The position numbers and the translations under genes were made by a program. From Cyclobacteriaceae bacterium (lineage in GTDB: Bacteria > Bacteroidota > Bacteroidia > Cytophagales > Cyclobacteriaceae): DNA of 64,000 nt. Numbering within the stretch: the first letter of the stretch is position 1; every line of letters starts with the position of its first letter. Positions 28,834 to 38,263 of this stretch are shown here, piece after piece. The stretch spans positions 558,001 through 622,000 of the forward strand of contig JAHBTX010000001.1 in assembly GCA_019638395.1 (NCBI GenBank), read 5' to 3'. The notes beneath the pieces are model-generated. The model made no database searches and had not been told where the DNA came from. It saw only the letters and a program-made list of their open reading frames with translations.

Positions 28834-29747
28834 GTTGGATTTCGTTCAGGTTCATGAAGACCTCTAATTGAACGCAGGGAAATTCCGCTTTTATAGAGAT
28901 TATAAAAATAACCGGGTATTCCGGTAAGTTCTGCCTTGAGCATCCAAAGCGGAGCGCGGTCACTTACACCAGTAATCTTTAGCCTGAACGGATCGGTTGA
29001 TTTAACGTTCCACCCCACATCCGTTGTGCGTGCCGACTGATAGCCGGCTTGCTTCAGCAGTGCGATTTCTCGTTTAGAATAATCGCCATTCGGATACGCA
29101 AAATGAAGTACCGGGTTTGAAACAATTTTTGAAAGTTCCGAACGCGACCTCACAATTTCTGCGTTTGCCGTTGCCTCATCGCAGGTTGTAAGAATTGGAT
29201 GAAAATGTGTATGCGATTGAAAATCAATATATTGATTCAGTTGCCTTATCTCTTCCTGCGATAATGCATCACGGTCGTTAATTGAAAACTCCATTTCAGG
29301 CGAAAAATCTATGAGCTGTTTAAGCTGCTCTAACCTTTCCTGATTGTTGAGTTTTTTCATTGACCCAACTGGAATACCCGATAACTTAAACCAGAATTTA
29401 CGATTGGTTGTTACGATACCAGTACAAACATAGACAGTGGGCTTTATATTGAACGTAGCCAGTGTTTCCAGCAATTGAAAATTACCTTTATGTCCATCAT
29501 CAAAAGTTATTACCATCGAATAATCAGGCAGCTTGGCATTCGGTTTTTTTTGGTACGTCAGAAAATCATCCAAGGAAATAATCGAATAGCGTTTCGACAG
29601 ATACGCTATATGCTTCCTGAATATAATCGGATCCGGATCGTGGTAGAGAATAAAACTTGTTTTATGACGTTTTAAAAAACGTACAAAATGATGAATGCCA
29701 AGCATAGCAATTACCTTTGACATTCCTCTAAATACAAACCGCATCAT
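28830..29747 (-). CDS. Polysaccharide deacetylase (NodB-like)
   Basis: 305 residues. Motif 1 TFDDGHKGN (Asp-Asp), motif 2 SHTHFHP (H-x3-H metal ligands), and a later FAYPNGDYS are all present, so it should be an active carbohydrate esterase family 4 enzyme that removes N-acetyl groups. No signal peptide is obvious, only a weakly hydrophobic start, so it may act on lipid-linked precursor in the cytoplasm. A free amine made this way could be the acceptor for the neighbouring formyltransferase. Confidence 0.88.
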   Translation of the reverse strand: MMRFVFRGMSKVIAMLGIHHFVRFLKRHKTSFILYHDPDPIIFRKHIAYLSKRYSIISLDDFLTYQKKPNAKLPDYSMVITFDDGHKGNFQLLETLATFNIKPTVYVCTGIVTTNRKFWFKLSGIPVGSMKKLNNQERLEQLKQLIDFSPEMEFSINDRDALSQEEIRQLNQYIDFQSHTHFHPILTTCDEATANAEIVRSRSELSKIVSNPVLHFAYPNGDYSKREIALLKQAGYQSARTTDVGWNVKSTDPFRLKITGVSDRAPLWMLKAELTGIPGYFYNLYKSGISLRSIRGLHEPERNPT

Positions 29748-30925
29748 GCTGTATTTCTTCTGGTATCCAATAGCTGCTTATAAAGTTCCATTACCTGATC
29801 ACCAACCCGGTTTACAGTGTACTTCTCTTCCACCCTTAATCGTCCGTTTCTTCCCATTTCATTTCTAAGATCTGCCGACTGCGCCAACTTTTTCAGTTTT
29901 AAACTAGCTTCTTTAGCATCAGGGTTAACTAAATACCCGTTAAAATCATCCTGAATCATTTCGAGTGCTCCGCCCTGATTAATACCAACTACCGGGATGC
30001 CTGCAGCCATTGCCTCAATGAAAATTCTGCCAAACGATTCGTTGGGTGTAGGATGAAATAGAATATCAATCTCTTTCATAATCTCAAAGGGGCTTGCATA
30101 ATGCCCTTTAAATTGCAAATTATCCTTTAATCCGTGTTCATTTACTCTTTCAAGCAAGCTCAAATAGTATGGATCATCCGGAGATGGCAATTCTCCATAG
30201 ATTTTAAACTGATAATTTTCTGACGCAAGCATATTGGCTGTTTCAATAAACAACTCATGATTCTTCAGACGACTCGTTACATTACCAACCATACCAATAA
30301 CTATGGGCTTATCGGATCGATGTTCTTTGACTGAAAAAAGCTCTGGATTAATACCATTGGGAATGGTGAGCAATTTAGTTGGATGAAAGAAATGTTCAAG
30401 ATTTTTATAGGTTACAGAAGAGTTTGCTACCAGACAATCAGCATGCTTTGTAACAAAATCTATCCATGCAGCAAATTTTGGAAACTGAAAATAAGTTTTC
30501 GGGCCAATTAATTCACGTACATGCCAAACATGAGGAAGTTTATTTCTTTTGGCCGCTATAGCACCTTCAGGATTAAGGATTGTGCTGGTATGAATCACGT
30601 TTATACCCTCTCGATTGACAAGCTCAGTAATCCGCGCCTGATGTTTATGCCCGCGACCCGTGCGCCAAACACTAAGCATCTCCATGATCGGGCGCTTCCA
30701 CCAAACCGCACGGATTTTTTTATTCATCCAGTATAAAGGAATAAACAATACCCGGCCTGCAACTTTTTCGCTTATCGATTTGGATAACGCTGGCGATGCA
30801 TTATTGAAGCATATCAGCGAAGATTTTATACCACGTGCTTTTAATTCATCAATCAACTCAAACGTTGATAATGCTGATCCTCCATGAGCGCTATTCAATA
30901 CATGTAATACATGAATATTTTCCAT
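29744..30925 (-). CDS. Glycosyltransferase family 4
   Basis: GT-B transferase, 393 residues. The acceptor domain begins VLHVLNSAHGGSALSTFELI and the donor domain has GMVGNVTSRLKNHELFIE and FHPTPNESFGRIFIEAMAAGIPVV with the paired Glu residues. It abuts the nucleotidyltransferase gene upstream without a spacer and overlaps the deacetylase by 4 bases. Confidence 0.9.
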   Translation of the reverse strand: MENIHVLHVLNSAHGGSALSTFELIDELKARGIKSSLICFNNASPALSKSISEKVAGRVLFIPLYWMNKKIRAVWWKRPIMEMLSVWRTGRGHKHQARITELVNREGINVIHTSTILNPEGAIAAKRNKLPHVWHVRELIGPKTYFQFPKFAAWIDFVTKHADCLVANSSVTYKNLEHFFHPTKLLTIPNGINPELFSVKEHRSDKPIVIGMVGNVTSRLKNHELFIETANMLASENYQFKIYGELPSPDDPYYLSLLERVNEHGLKDNLQFKGHYASPFEIMKEIDILFHPTPNESFGRIFIEAMAAGIPVVGINQGGALEMIQDDFNGYLVNPDAKEASLKLKKLAQSADLRNEMGRNGRLRVEEKYTVNRVGDQVMELYKQLLDTRRNTA

Positions 30926-31642
30926 TTACTGACTGGCCAAGTATTTTTCAAAATTAGCTTTTGCTTCCGGTGTACCCATGTCCCACATGGCAGTTGCCTT
31001 GGATATACCAATAGAATACCCGGCTTCAATCATTTTCTGGTAAACCGGAATGACATAATATTCGCCACGGGTTTTCTCCTGGTTGTTGATCATACGTTCG
31101 CCATGCTCAATTAATACACTTGCGTTCCGGAAATAATAAAGACCGGTACTGGCGTGATCGGAGATTCTCTTTTTTTCAGCAACTTCCACTACCTTGCCGC
31201 TTTTATCCGTTCGCGCAAAACTCCACTGTTCACCGGGTAAATTGGCTACTGAGATAATTCCATCTCGGTTATTGTTTGCTAAATCTTCTCCAAGATTGCC
31301 ATGAACTAATGTATCTGAAGAAGCGATGAGTACATCTTCATTTACATCAAGCAGTTCCTTAGCTGCCAAAACGGTGCAAAGTTGTCCTTCTGTTACCTGC
31401 TCCAACCAGACAAACTCAACTTTTTCCGAAACATGATTTGTAATCAGTTTCTGAATACCGAAATGTTCTTCATGCTCCTTTAGTGCTACAATAATGTATT
31501 TGGAAACGGTTATTCCTTTCAGACTTTCCAACGCCCACAATACCATAGGCTTCCCGGCAACTTCAATTAACGGCTTGGGTGTTTCATACCCCTGAGTCGC
31601 ATACCGGCTGCCTCTGCCTGCCATAGGAACGATCACAATCAT
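30926..31642 (-). CDS. Sugar-phosphate nucleotidyltransferase
   Basis: 238 residues with an intact GT-A nucleotidyltransferase core: MAGRGSRY (7-14) and the Lys in TPKPLIEV (21-28), followed by IASSDTLVHG for metal binding. It would join a nucleotide to a sugar or alditol phosphate. It is part of an overlapping trio with a HAD protein and a nucleotidyltransferase/kinase fusion, which suggests a dedicated activated building block. The substrate is unknown. Confidence 0.82.
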   Translation of the reverse strand: MIVIVPMAGRGSRYATQGYETPKPLIEVAGKPMVLWALESLKGITVSKYIIVALKEHEEHFGIQKLITNHVSEKVEFVWLEQVTEGQLCTVLAAKELLDVNEDVLIASSDTLVHGNLGEDLANNNRDGIISVANLPGEQWSFARTDKSGKVVEVAEKKRISDHASTGLYYFRNASVLIEHGERMINNQEKTRGEYYVIPVYQKMIEAGYSIGISKATAMWDMGTPEAKANFEKYLASQ

Positions 31643-32001
31643 CTTTCTCGGTTCAGGTCATTCAATAGATCAGGCGTCACCTCCTTCCAGGAGGAAAATC
31701 GAAATGCACGGTCATCGATATAAAGTTGTGCATTGGGTTTGCCGAAATAAATTTCATCATATGGCACCTCGTACCGTTCAAGCCAGTCGAGCGTAACCTT
31801 ACCAATATTCTTTAACACCTTACCCAGGTTAGCTTCCTGCGTAGCCATGTTGCGGGCGGTTTGAATGATCAAGTAATGACCTTCCGCACGCATTTCTTTC
31901 AGTTTCTCAATCGCACCCGGCAGAGGTTTCAAGTCGGCATAGCTTTCATGCTTTTCCTTTATCGGGCAAATAGTTCCATCGAGGTCAATTACGATCCGCA
32001 T
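31639..32001 (-). CDS. Small HAD-superfamily protein, capsule biosynthesis type
   Basis: 120 residues. HAD motif I is IDLDGT (5-10), motif II lies in IIQTAR, and the C-terminal motif is YIDDRAFRF. Proteins of this size and motif set occur beside nucleotidyltransferases in capsule loci and are thought to be sugar or polyol phosphate phosphatases. It lies between the two nucleotidyltransferase genes and overlaps both. Confidence 0.8.
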   Translation of the reverse strand: MRIVIDLDGTICPIKEKHESYADLKPLPGAIEKLKEMRAEGHYLIIQTARNMATQEANLGKVLKNIGKVTLDWLERYEVPYDEIYFGKPNAQLYIDDRAFRFSSWKEVTPDLLNDLNRER

Positions 32002-33622
32002 TAATCACGTTGTTTAAAATTTGAATTCCGGTGAGATACATTGCCAACTGCCGGTTAGGGCTGTCGCGATGCAACGGCACCATCGATATAAAAAGTAATC
32101 CTTCAATCAATCTGATCTCTTCCGGAGCATAGCCATATACTTGAATCAGTGTATCAAAATGCTTCACAAGCGGTGAATAAACTTCCGGCTCTACAACTTC
32201 AAAAGTATATTCAGCATTCTCTTCTTCTACTTTGAACAAGTCGGCAATAATAAAATCATACCGACCGGCAATACTGTGTCTTAGTTTGGCAATATCGTAA
32301 CGTGGATCGCCATACAACTTCTGTTTTCCGAAAGAGCCGCGCGGATCAATTAAACGCACAACCTGGGTATTGAGATCGTATAAAATATTCGAGAAACAAT
32401 AATCGCCATGGATAATACTTCCGGAACATAATTCACGGAGCTTAATCAAAAGCGATTCGATTGATTTTGAAAGCTGGCCAAAGTTTTTGTACGACATACC
32501 ATTAATGACCAGTGTTTCATGTGAAAGGCGTTCTTTCCAGCCTGGCTGTTTACTTAATTCATCAAGCCGCTGATTGGTTTTAACATGATACATATCCCAG
32601 ACATCTTCGGCCTGCACATTTCCTGTTTCCTGTTTGAATAACTTCTGAATCTCCATTAACCGCTGTAAGGCATTCTTCCAAACCGTTAACGCAAGATCAC
32701 CAAAAACATAAAGCTCAGCGAGATTCGGATATCCATAATACTCCTGTGTGATCGTAACTTTATCTCCGGTTTCAACCTCTTCCAGTCTGGGAGAAAATAT
32801 CCTCAAGTTCTGCGGCAAGGCCCTGTACCAGTTCAACTCATCTGCAAGCTTCTCTGATTTTTCACTTGTCTTGGTGATTGTTCCGCGCAACGGATCGATG
32901 TTGAGTGAATTGAAGTACCGCGACTGCAATAACTTCTGCTTCGCGAGATTGAAATAATCGATGTGCCCGAAATCATACCATTGCTTGGCGGGCTCCACAT
33001 AAATCGGATTTTGTTTTCCATATCCGGTGAGCACGCTGCTGATCTCTTTTAAGCCGCTCTGAATTTTTTCCATCACCACCCGTTTGAGCAAACCGACATC
33101 TGACAAACTATACACACCTGCTAAAGCCTGCCAGTCCGGTTCGGCTTTTCCCTGTTTATCGTAATAGCCAACAGCCCGACCTTGCTTATCGGTTTCAACC
33201 AAACACCAATCTTCCGGACTTTTGAACGGGCCTGAGAAAACAAAATCTTTGTGATCCGGCAATGAATCCTGAATTAGGGTATCGCCCAATACAATATGAA
33301 CACCGTATTCAGGTTTTACTACTTCAAGGCCTGATAATAAAGAATGTAAAATGGTACCGCCCGGCTGCACAAATGCGCAATGAACCTGAATACGCTGGCC
33401 GAACGCCCATGTCACATAGTTAAACAGGCGCGTATTGTCGAACCGGAGCACGAGCACAACTTCAACAAAGCCCTTCTTCAACAAATCTTCCAGTATCCAG
33501 CCGATTACCGGCCTGCTGTTAACCGGAATCATCGCATTGCTGCGGTTGGTAACGATAGGAAGATCGCTGAAATTGATATCACCCCCACAAAGGATAAGCG
33601 CTACTTTATTGTGAGACTTCAC
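31985..33622 (-). CDS. Nucleotidyltransferase-like / kinase-like fusion protein
   Basis: 545 residues in two parts. Residues 5-235 have the GT-A nucleotidyltransferase fold pattern, but the usual GxGxR loop reads LCGGDINFSD and the usual Pro-Lys is replaced (NAMIPVNSRPVIG), so catalysis in this half is doubtful. Residues 260-545 resemble aminoglycoside/choline kinases: HGDYCFSN (His405, Asp407, Asn412) and the metal Asp426 in RLIDPRG. It probably phosphorylates a small alcohol or sugar for the neighbouring intact nucleotidyltransferase. The start is GTG. It follows an 84-base gap holding a promoter candidate. Confidence 0.82.
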   Translation of the reverse strand: MKSHNKVALILCGGDINFSDLPIVTNRSNAMIPVNSRPVIGWILEDLLKKGFVEVVLVLRFDNTRLFNYVTWAFGQRIQVHCAFVQPGGTILHSLLSGLEVVKPEYGVHIVLGDTLIQDSLPDHKDFVFSGPFKSPEDWCLVETDKQGRAVGYYDKQGKAEPDWQALAGVYSLSDVGLLKRVVMEKIQSGLKEISSVLTGYGKQNPIYVEPAKQWYDFGHIDYFNLAKQKLLQSRYFNSLNIDPLRGTITKTSEKSEKLADELNWYRALPQNLRIFSPRLEEVETGDKVTITQEYYGYPNLAELYVFGDLALTVWKNALQRLMEIQKLFKQETGNVQAEDVWDMYHVKTNQRLDELSKQPGWKERLSHETLVINGMSYKNFGQLSKSIESLLIKLRELCSGSIIHGDYCFSNILYDLNTQVVRLIDPRGSFGKQKLYGDPRYDIAKLRHSIAGRYDFIIADLFKVEEENAEYTFEVVEPEVYSPLVKHFDTLIQVYGYAPEEIRLIEGLLFISMVPLHRDSPNRQLAMYLTGIQILNNVINADRN

Positions 33623-33641
33623 GAATTCTTTAGTAATACTG

Positions 33642-33649
33642 CAAAATTA
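33642..33649 (-). promoter_or_regulatory. Putative -7 box (TAATTTTG) inside the polysaccharide locus
   Basis: On the minus strand TAATTTTG followed by CAGTA fits TAnnTTTG and lies 20 bases before the GTG of the fusion gene, in one of the few gaps of the locus. No TTG element is seen at the usual distance. Confidence 0.45.
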
Positions 33650-33706
33650 GGAATATTATTCACTCCTGCACAGCCAGTAATACGACTTAAAATATAAGAC
33701 TATAAG

Positions 33707-34762
33707 CTATTGAATGTGTGGCTGCAGCAGTTCTAGCGTGCCGTTATAAAACCCCTGATTTGTATAAATCATGAATTCTTTCTTTGCCCGGTCATTCCGC
33801 AAAGACTCTATTGAGTGAAGCATCGCATCAAGATTATTTGCTTCAACTAAATGATTGGCCAAATTAAATGACGAGTCGAAATCTACATAAAGCTTTTCCG
33901 AAACAACAGGCATACCCAACCAGATATATTCTCCAAGCTTCCACGAAAGGCAATTATTCGGGCCATTCGAATAAATGCAAATATCAGAACGCTTACATTC
34001 CTCCAGATAACGTGTGTGAGGAAGATAGTCTTGAAAGATTAGCTCCGGGCATTGGTTGCGCGACAACTCTGAGTTTATAATACCGCCATAAAAATGTTTT
34101 CCATACTCCCGTTTCAATAGACCCACCAGATTTATTCTGCGGGTATTTACTTCTTTCAATTGATCACTGCTATCGTGGTATAAGCTCGCAATAAAAAAAA
34201 TTCTATTCTGAATAGGTTTTATAGAGGCGTACTTTTCATTATTGCCAAACTTTACAAAGGTTCTGTAGCGTTTTAAACGGGCCGGACCTGACTGATAAAG
34301 CACTTTCCGAAGATTAAAATTTTTTAGTTTGAGCAGTGAATAGTAATTGATACGCTCAGTCCATGATCCTACTAATCTTGGGAGTATTGAAATATCCTGT
34401 TCACCCGAAACCGTAAAGTGCGGAATAAAAGGTTTTATTTTTTCACAGTATGAGTTGTTTACTGTCTGAATATATTCAGTTCGATAGTTTACCTTGTAAT
34501 ATACATCACACTGCTGTAGGTTATCTTGCGAGATGAAATCATAATTATCATGAAAGTCGACAACAATCCTTTTTACTGAATCATTACTGAAGATTTCTGT
34601 ATAGGTTGTAAAGAGTCTTGATATGGATTTACCATACGCTCTTTTTTTAAACTGCAGCGTTATCGATCCTTTTACAGCTTCGCGAATCATCAAGCTATCC
34701 CAAAAAGAATTGTGAGCCAGGTCGTGATCGGTATAGATGATTACGTGTGGAATTTTCTTCAT
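33707..34762 (-). CDS. Glycosyltransferase-like protein (GT-B type), 351 aa
   Basis: No family could be named with certainty. The C-terminal half has the look of a GT-B donor domain, with ICIYSNGPNNCLSWKLGEYIWLG followed by MPVV, where the Glu and the glycine-proline turn match glycosyltransferase nucleotide sites. The N-terminal half is basic and Tyr-rich with no signal peptide. Overlap with the FkbM gene (4 bases) places it in the same transcript. It is most likely a glycosyltransferase of the cluster. Confidence 0.7.
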   Translation of the reverse strand: MKKIPHVIIYTDHDLAHNSFWDSLMIREAVKGSITLQFKKRAYGKSISRLFTTYTEIFSNDSVKRIVVDFHDNYDFISQDNLQQCDVYYKVNYRTEYIQTVNNSYCEKIKPFIPHFTVSGEQDISILPRLVGSWTERINYYSLLKLKNFNLRKVLYQSGPARLKRYRTFVKFGNNEKYASIKPIQNRIFFIASLYHDSSDQLKEVNTRRINLVGLLKREYGKHFYGGIINSELSRNQCPELIFQDYLPHTRYLEECKRSDICIYSNGPNNCLSWKLGEYIWLGMPVVSEKLYVDFDSSFNLANHLVEANNLDAMLHSIESLRNDRAKKEFMIYTNQGFYNGTLELLQPHIQ

Positions 34763-35463
34763 TGAAGGCGATGGGCCAATGTATCTTGTTCGCCAATTAT
34801 TAACTCAAAGCCAAGATTTTTCAAATGCGCGTAGCACACATCAAGTTGTTGTCCCAAATGAATATGTTCAAACAAAATTATCTCGGTTTGATATTTATTA
34901 AAATCAATTTGCTTCAGTATTTCAAAATCATAGCCTTCCGTATCCGTGTGGATTAACTGAATTTTTTCAAGTCCGTGTTTCTTCACCAATGTTTCAAACG
35001 GAAGCAAGCGCACCTGTATTTTCTCATACCCTGATTGTGGAATAAGACTGCTTCGCTGGGAAGAACCATAATGATCCCAGAATATTTTCGCGGGTGTTGT
35101 ATAGAAACCAACGGTTCCTTCTTCCCTGCCCACGGCACAATTTTCAAATTTTAAAAGCTTATTCCTGCGATAATTGAATCGTAACAATTCAAACACAGCC
35201 GGGATAGGTTCAACTAACAAACCTATCCAGCGGTCGCGTTCAATATAGGTATGGATTGGGTCGCCAAATATACCATCACTAGCCCCGATCTGAACAAAAT
35301 GAAAAGGTGATTTTGACCGGGAATAAGAATCTAAAAACTGATCGATCGGATCACGTCCGGTCTTACGTCTGCGCTGTTTGCGCCTTTTAATTTCAATACG
35401 AAGCTTGATATAGTTTTTATTACCTAAAAACCATTTCAATCCCTGCTTCACGAATCGGAACAT
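34759..35463 (-). CDS. FkbM-family methyltransferase
   Basis: SAM-dependent O-methyltransferase, 234 residues. The SAM site is HFVQIGASDGIFGDP (about 55-70), followed by VEPIPAVFELL and the FkbM C-terminal segment IQLIHTDTEGYDFEIL. The first ~35 residues are strongly basic. It probably methylates a sugar hydroxyl. It is one of two FkbM genes flanking the amidotransferase gene. Confidence 0.88.
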   Translation of the reverse strand: MFRFVKQGLKWFLGNKNYIKLRIEIKRRKQRRRKTGRDPIDQFLDSYSRSKSPFHFVQIGASDGIFGDPIHTYIERDRWIGLLVEPIPAVFELLRFNYRRNKLLKFENCAVGREEGTVGFYTTPAKIFWDHYGSSQRSSLIPQSGYEKIQVRLLPFETLVKKHGLEKIQLIHTDTEGYDFEILKQIDFNKYQTEIILFEHIHLGQQLDVCYAHLKNLGFELIIGEQDTLAHRLQ

Positions 35464-35481
35464 AAAAAATACTTTCAGAAG

Positions 35482-37404
35482 TTACTTGCCGGTATCAGCC
35501 GCGCGTTTTAAGCTAGCCAAAACCGACACAAAAGTAAGGATTTTCCACCATGAAAGCGGACGTGAGCCGGACTGTACGGATTCAGTGTAAAGTTTTTGAA
35601 CTTGTTTTTCATCAATCCATTGACTCCACTGCCGTTGAGAATCAAAAATCCGGCTTTTGAATTCTCCTTCCGGAATCTGGTTGATGATTGAACGAAGCGG
35701 TACTTTGAATCCGTTTTTCTTACGCGACAGGAAAGATTCAGGAAGATATGGTAATAAGGTGTCCAGCAGAATGCGTTTGGATGTGCTGGACAGGTACGTA
35801 TCTTCTTTCTCGCGACCGCGTTTCAGCGTTTGCACTTTAAATTTATCGGGCAGTGCAACGGCAAACTCAAATAACTCATGGTCAATGAGCGGAAATCTTA
35901 CCTCGATGGAGTGTGCCATTGAAGCTGCATCCATATCGCGCAGAAGTTGAGAAGACATGAAAGATTTTGACGTGAGGTATGATGCCTCCACAAAAGCACC
36001 TGGCTTACCGGGGGAAGTTAAAACATGATTTATCGATTTATATACATCACTAAAACTTATGCTCCGCTTAACCTCATCCGACAACAATTTATAATTGGTA
36101 TGCAGACCGCCCTGTGCACTTAGCGCAAGGTTAATGTAATCTGATCGCAAATCTTTGTATCCATACTTACTCCGGATGCGCATCAGCGTATCAACTCCAG
36201 GCACCGTAAGCAACGTATTAAACAAAGTCGGATTTAATACACCTGATACCAGTTTGTTTCCTATACCCGCATTTTGCTGACGGTGCAGAAGGTTACGTTG
36301 CCAGGTATAGCCGAGAAACAACTCATCTCCCCCCAATCCGCTTAACGCGACAGTGATCTCACGGGCAGCAACTTTAGAAACAAGAAACGTGTTAAACCCG
36401 TCAAGCGAAGGTTGATCCAGTGTATTAAAATAATGATCCAGATTTCCCAGCGCTTCCCGTACATCAAGTGTTACCGGGTGATGCTCTGCCCCGAAATGAT
36501 TCGCGAGTTCACGCGCATCATCCCCTTCGTTTTTAACAGACTGATCTTCAAAAGCAAGCGAGAATGATTTAATGCTGGCGTTATTCATTGCCATGGAAGC
36601 CAGCACCGAGGCAGAATCAAGGCCGCCACTTAAAAACAACCCCAGTGGACGATCACTGATCATTTGTCGCTTCACGGCTGTTTTCAAATGTTCCAGTACA
36701 CCCGCTTTAGCTTCTTCATACTCCATCGCCACCGGAGTAATGGTTGAAAAATCCCAATACCGGTGTGTTGCAATTGTATTATTCTGCCACATGAGGTAAT
36801 GCGCAGGCTGTAATGCATATACATCGCTGATGATCGTGGCAGGCTGCTGAATGTATCCGGTTGTAAAGTATTGAAATACCGATGCAGTATCTACATCAAA
36901 ATCAACATAGCCGGAAGCAAGCAGTGATTTGATTTCAGAACTGAACAAAAAGGGGCCTTTGCTCGTAGTGTAATAAAATGGTTTGATACCGAAACGATCC
37001 CGGGCTGCAAATAATGTTTTCTTCTGTGTATCCCAGATGGCAAACGCATACATGCCATTCATCATCTGAAGGCACGCTGCACCCCAACGAACATAGGCCT
37101 GCAACACAACTTCCGTATCAGAGTTTGATATGAACCGGTCACCCTCCACCTCAAGTTTATTACGAATGGATTGATAGTTATAACATTCACCATTATACAC
37201 AATCCAGTATCGTTTGCAATGCGATTGCATCGGCTGATGCCCGAGAGGCGATAAATCCAGGATGGCCAGGCGTGCCATTCCGATGGCCAAATCGTCAGTT
37301 GAAAAAATACCTGAATCATCGGGGCCACGGTGATGCAGGCAACGCACCATTACTTCTGCCGCACTGCGATCCCCCTTTCCAACAATTCCCGCTATTCCGC
37401 ACAT
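35482..37404 (-). CDS. asnB: Asparagine synthase-type amidotransferase (glutamine-hydrolysing)
   Basis: 640 residues. The protein starts MCGIAGI, so Cys2 is free as the class II glutaminase nucleophile; the synthase half has the ATP loop LSGGLDSASVLA (near 260). In sugar loci such enzymes amidate uronic acids (WbpS-like), which is the more likely role here than free asparagine synthesis. It sits between two FkbM methyltransferase genes and overlaps one by 13 bases. Confidence 0.9.
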   Translation of the reverse strand: MCGIAGIVGKGDRSAAEVMVRCLHHRGPDDSGIFSTDDLAIGMARLAILDLSPLGHQPMQSHCKRYWIVYNGECYNYQSIRNKLEVEGDRFISNSDTEVVLQAYVRWGAACLQMMNGMYAFAIWDTQKKTLFAARDRFGIKPFYYTTSKGPFLFSSEIKSLLASGYVDFDVDTASVFQYFTTGYIQQPATIISDVYALQPAHYLMWQNNTIATHRYWDFSTITPVAMEYEEAKAGVLEHLKTAVKRQMISDRPLGLFLSGGLDSASVLASMAMNNASIKSFSLAFEDQSVKNEGDDARELANHFGAEHHPVTLDVREALGNLDHYFNTLDQPSLDGFNTFLVSKVAAREITVALSGLGGDELFLGYTWQRNLLHRQQNAGIGNKLVSGVLNPTLFNTLLTVPGVDTLMRIRSKYGYKDLRSDYINLALSAQGGLHTNYKLLSDEVKRSISFSDVYKSINHVLTSPGKPGAFVEASYLTSKSFMSSQLLRDMDAASMAHSIEVRFPLIDHELFEFAVALPDKFKVQTLKRGREKEDTYLSSTSKRILLDTLLPYLPESFLSRKKNGFKVPLRSIINQIPEGEFKSRIFDSQRQWSQWIDEKQVQKLYTESVQSGSRPLSWWKILTFVSVLASLKRAADTGK

Positions 37405-38228
37405 TCGTTGAGCAGGGTATTGTTAAAACCAATCAATGATTCACCCACATAGGTGAAGCGGAAATTCGCCTGCTTCAAAATGTTTTCGAAATCATGTTTA
37501 AACTCAACTTCATCATGAAGCTCGATCACCAGAAACTTGACGTTTCTTAAAACTTCTATGGAATCCTGCGTGTTCGCGAACACCTCTTTCTCAGCACCTT
37601 CAATGTCAATCTTTAGAACATCAATCTGATCAGTTCCGGTTACATGAAACAGATCACGCAACGGAATTCCTTCAAGTTTGTTTGCCGAAGTTTCCGGTGT
37701 ATCGGTTACCTGGCGAGACCACTCGCGATGATCACGAAAGGAATTTTGAATGCTTACCGTATCGGAGTTTTTCCAAAGCGCTCTTTTCAATAGCACATGT
37801 TGGTTGGGTGCATTTCGGGTAAGATTATCCGTTAACAATTCATAATTCTGATCATCCGGTTCAATGGCAACGATAGACGCTTCCGGAAAATTGGCAAGAA
37901 AGAACAGCGATGTAAAACCAACGTTAGCTCCTGCGTCCACAATACTTCTGATCGTAACTCCCGGGAAACTTTTAATCAAGTCGACAAAATTCTGATACTC
38001 CCCTATCCCGAAGACCTGGTAAAACACCGCTGCATCACTGGCCCCTTTTCGCACGAGTACTGAAAGATCACGCGATTCCTGCTTAAACCTGAATTCAATA
38101 ACTTTATCACCCGGTATAGTTTTACCTTTTCGCACCGAAACGTGATGAACAGCTTTATAAAGCTCAACCGGGTACGTATGCTGAATGTGAAGCTGCTTGC
38201 GCAAAAAACGGAAGTAGCTGACTTTCAT
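37392..38228 (-). CDS. FkbM-family methyltransferase
   Basis: SAM-dependent methyltransferase, 278 residues with the ATG start. The SAM loop reads IVDAGANVGFTSLFF (about 95-110), then IEPDDQNYELL and the FkbM signature IDVLKIDIEGAEKEVF. An in-frame TTG at 38265-38267 overlaps the stop of the upstream gene (TTGA) and would add 13 residues; given the overlap habit of this locus it may be the true start. Not close in sequence to the other FkbM protein, so the two probably have different targets. Confidence 0.87.
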   Translation of the reverse strand: MKVSYFRFLRKQLHIQHTYPVELYKAVHHVSVRKGKTIPGDKVIEFRFKQESRDLSVLVRKGASDAAVFYQVFGIGEYQNFVDLIKSFPGVTIRSIVDAGANVGFTSLFFLANFPEASIVAIEPDDQNYELLTDNLTRNAPNQHVLLKRALWKNSDTVSIQNSFRDHREWSRQVTDTPETSANKLEGIPLRDLFHVTGTDQIDVLKIDIEGAEKEVFANTQDSIEVLRNVKFLVIELHDEVEFKHDFENILKQANFRFTYVGESLIGFNNTLLNECAE

Positions 38229-38263
38229 GGTTTGCCAGAATCCCAGAATGGAAATAAGGTTTT

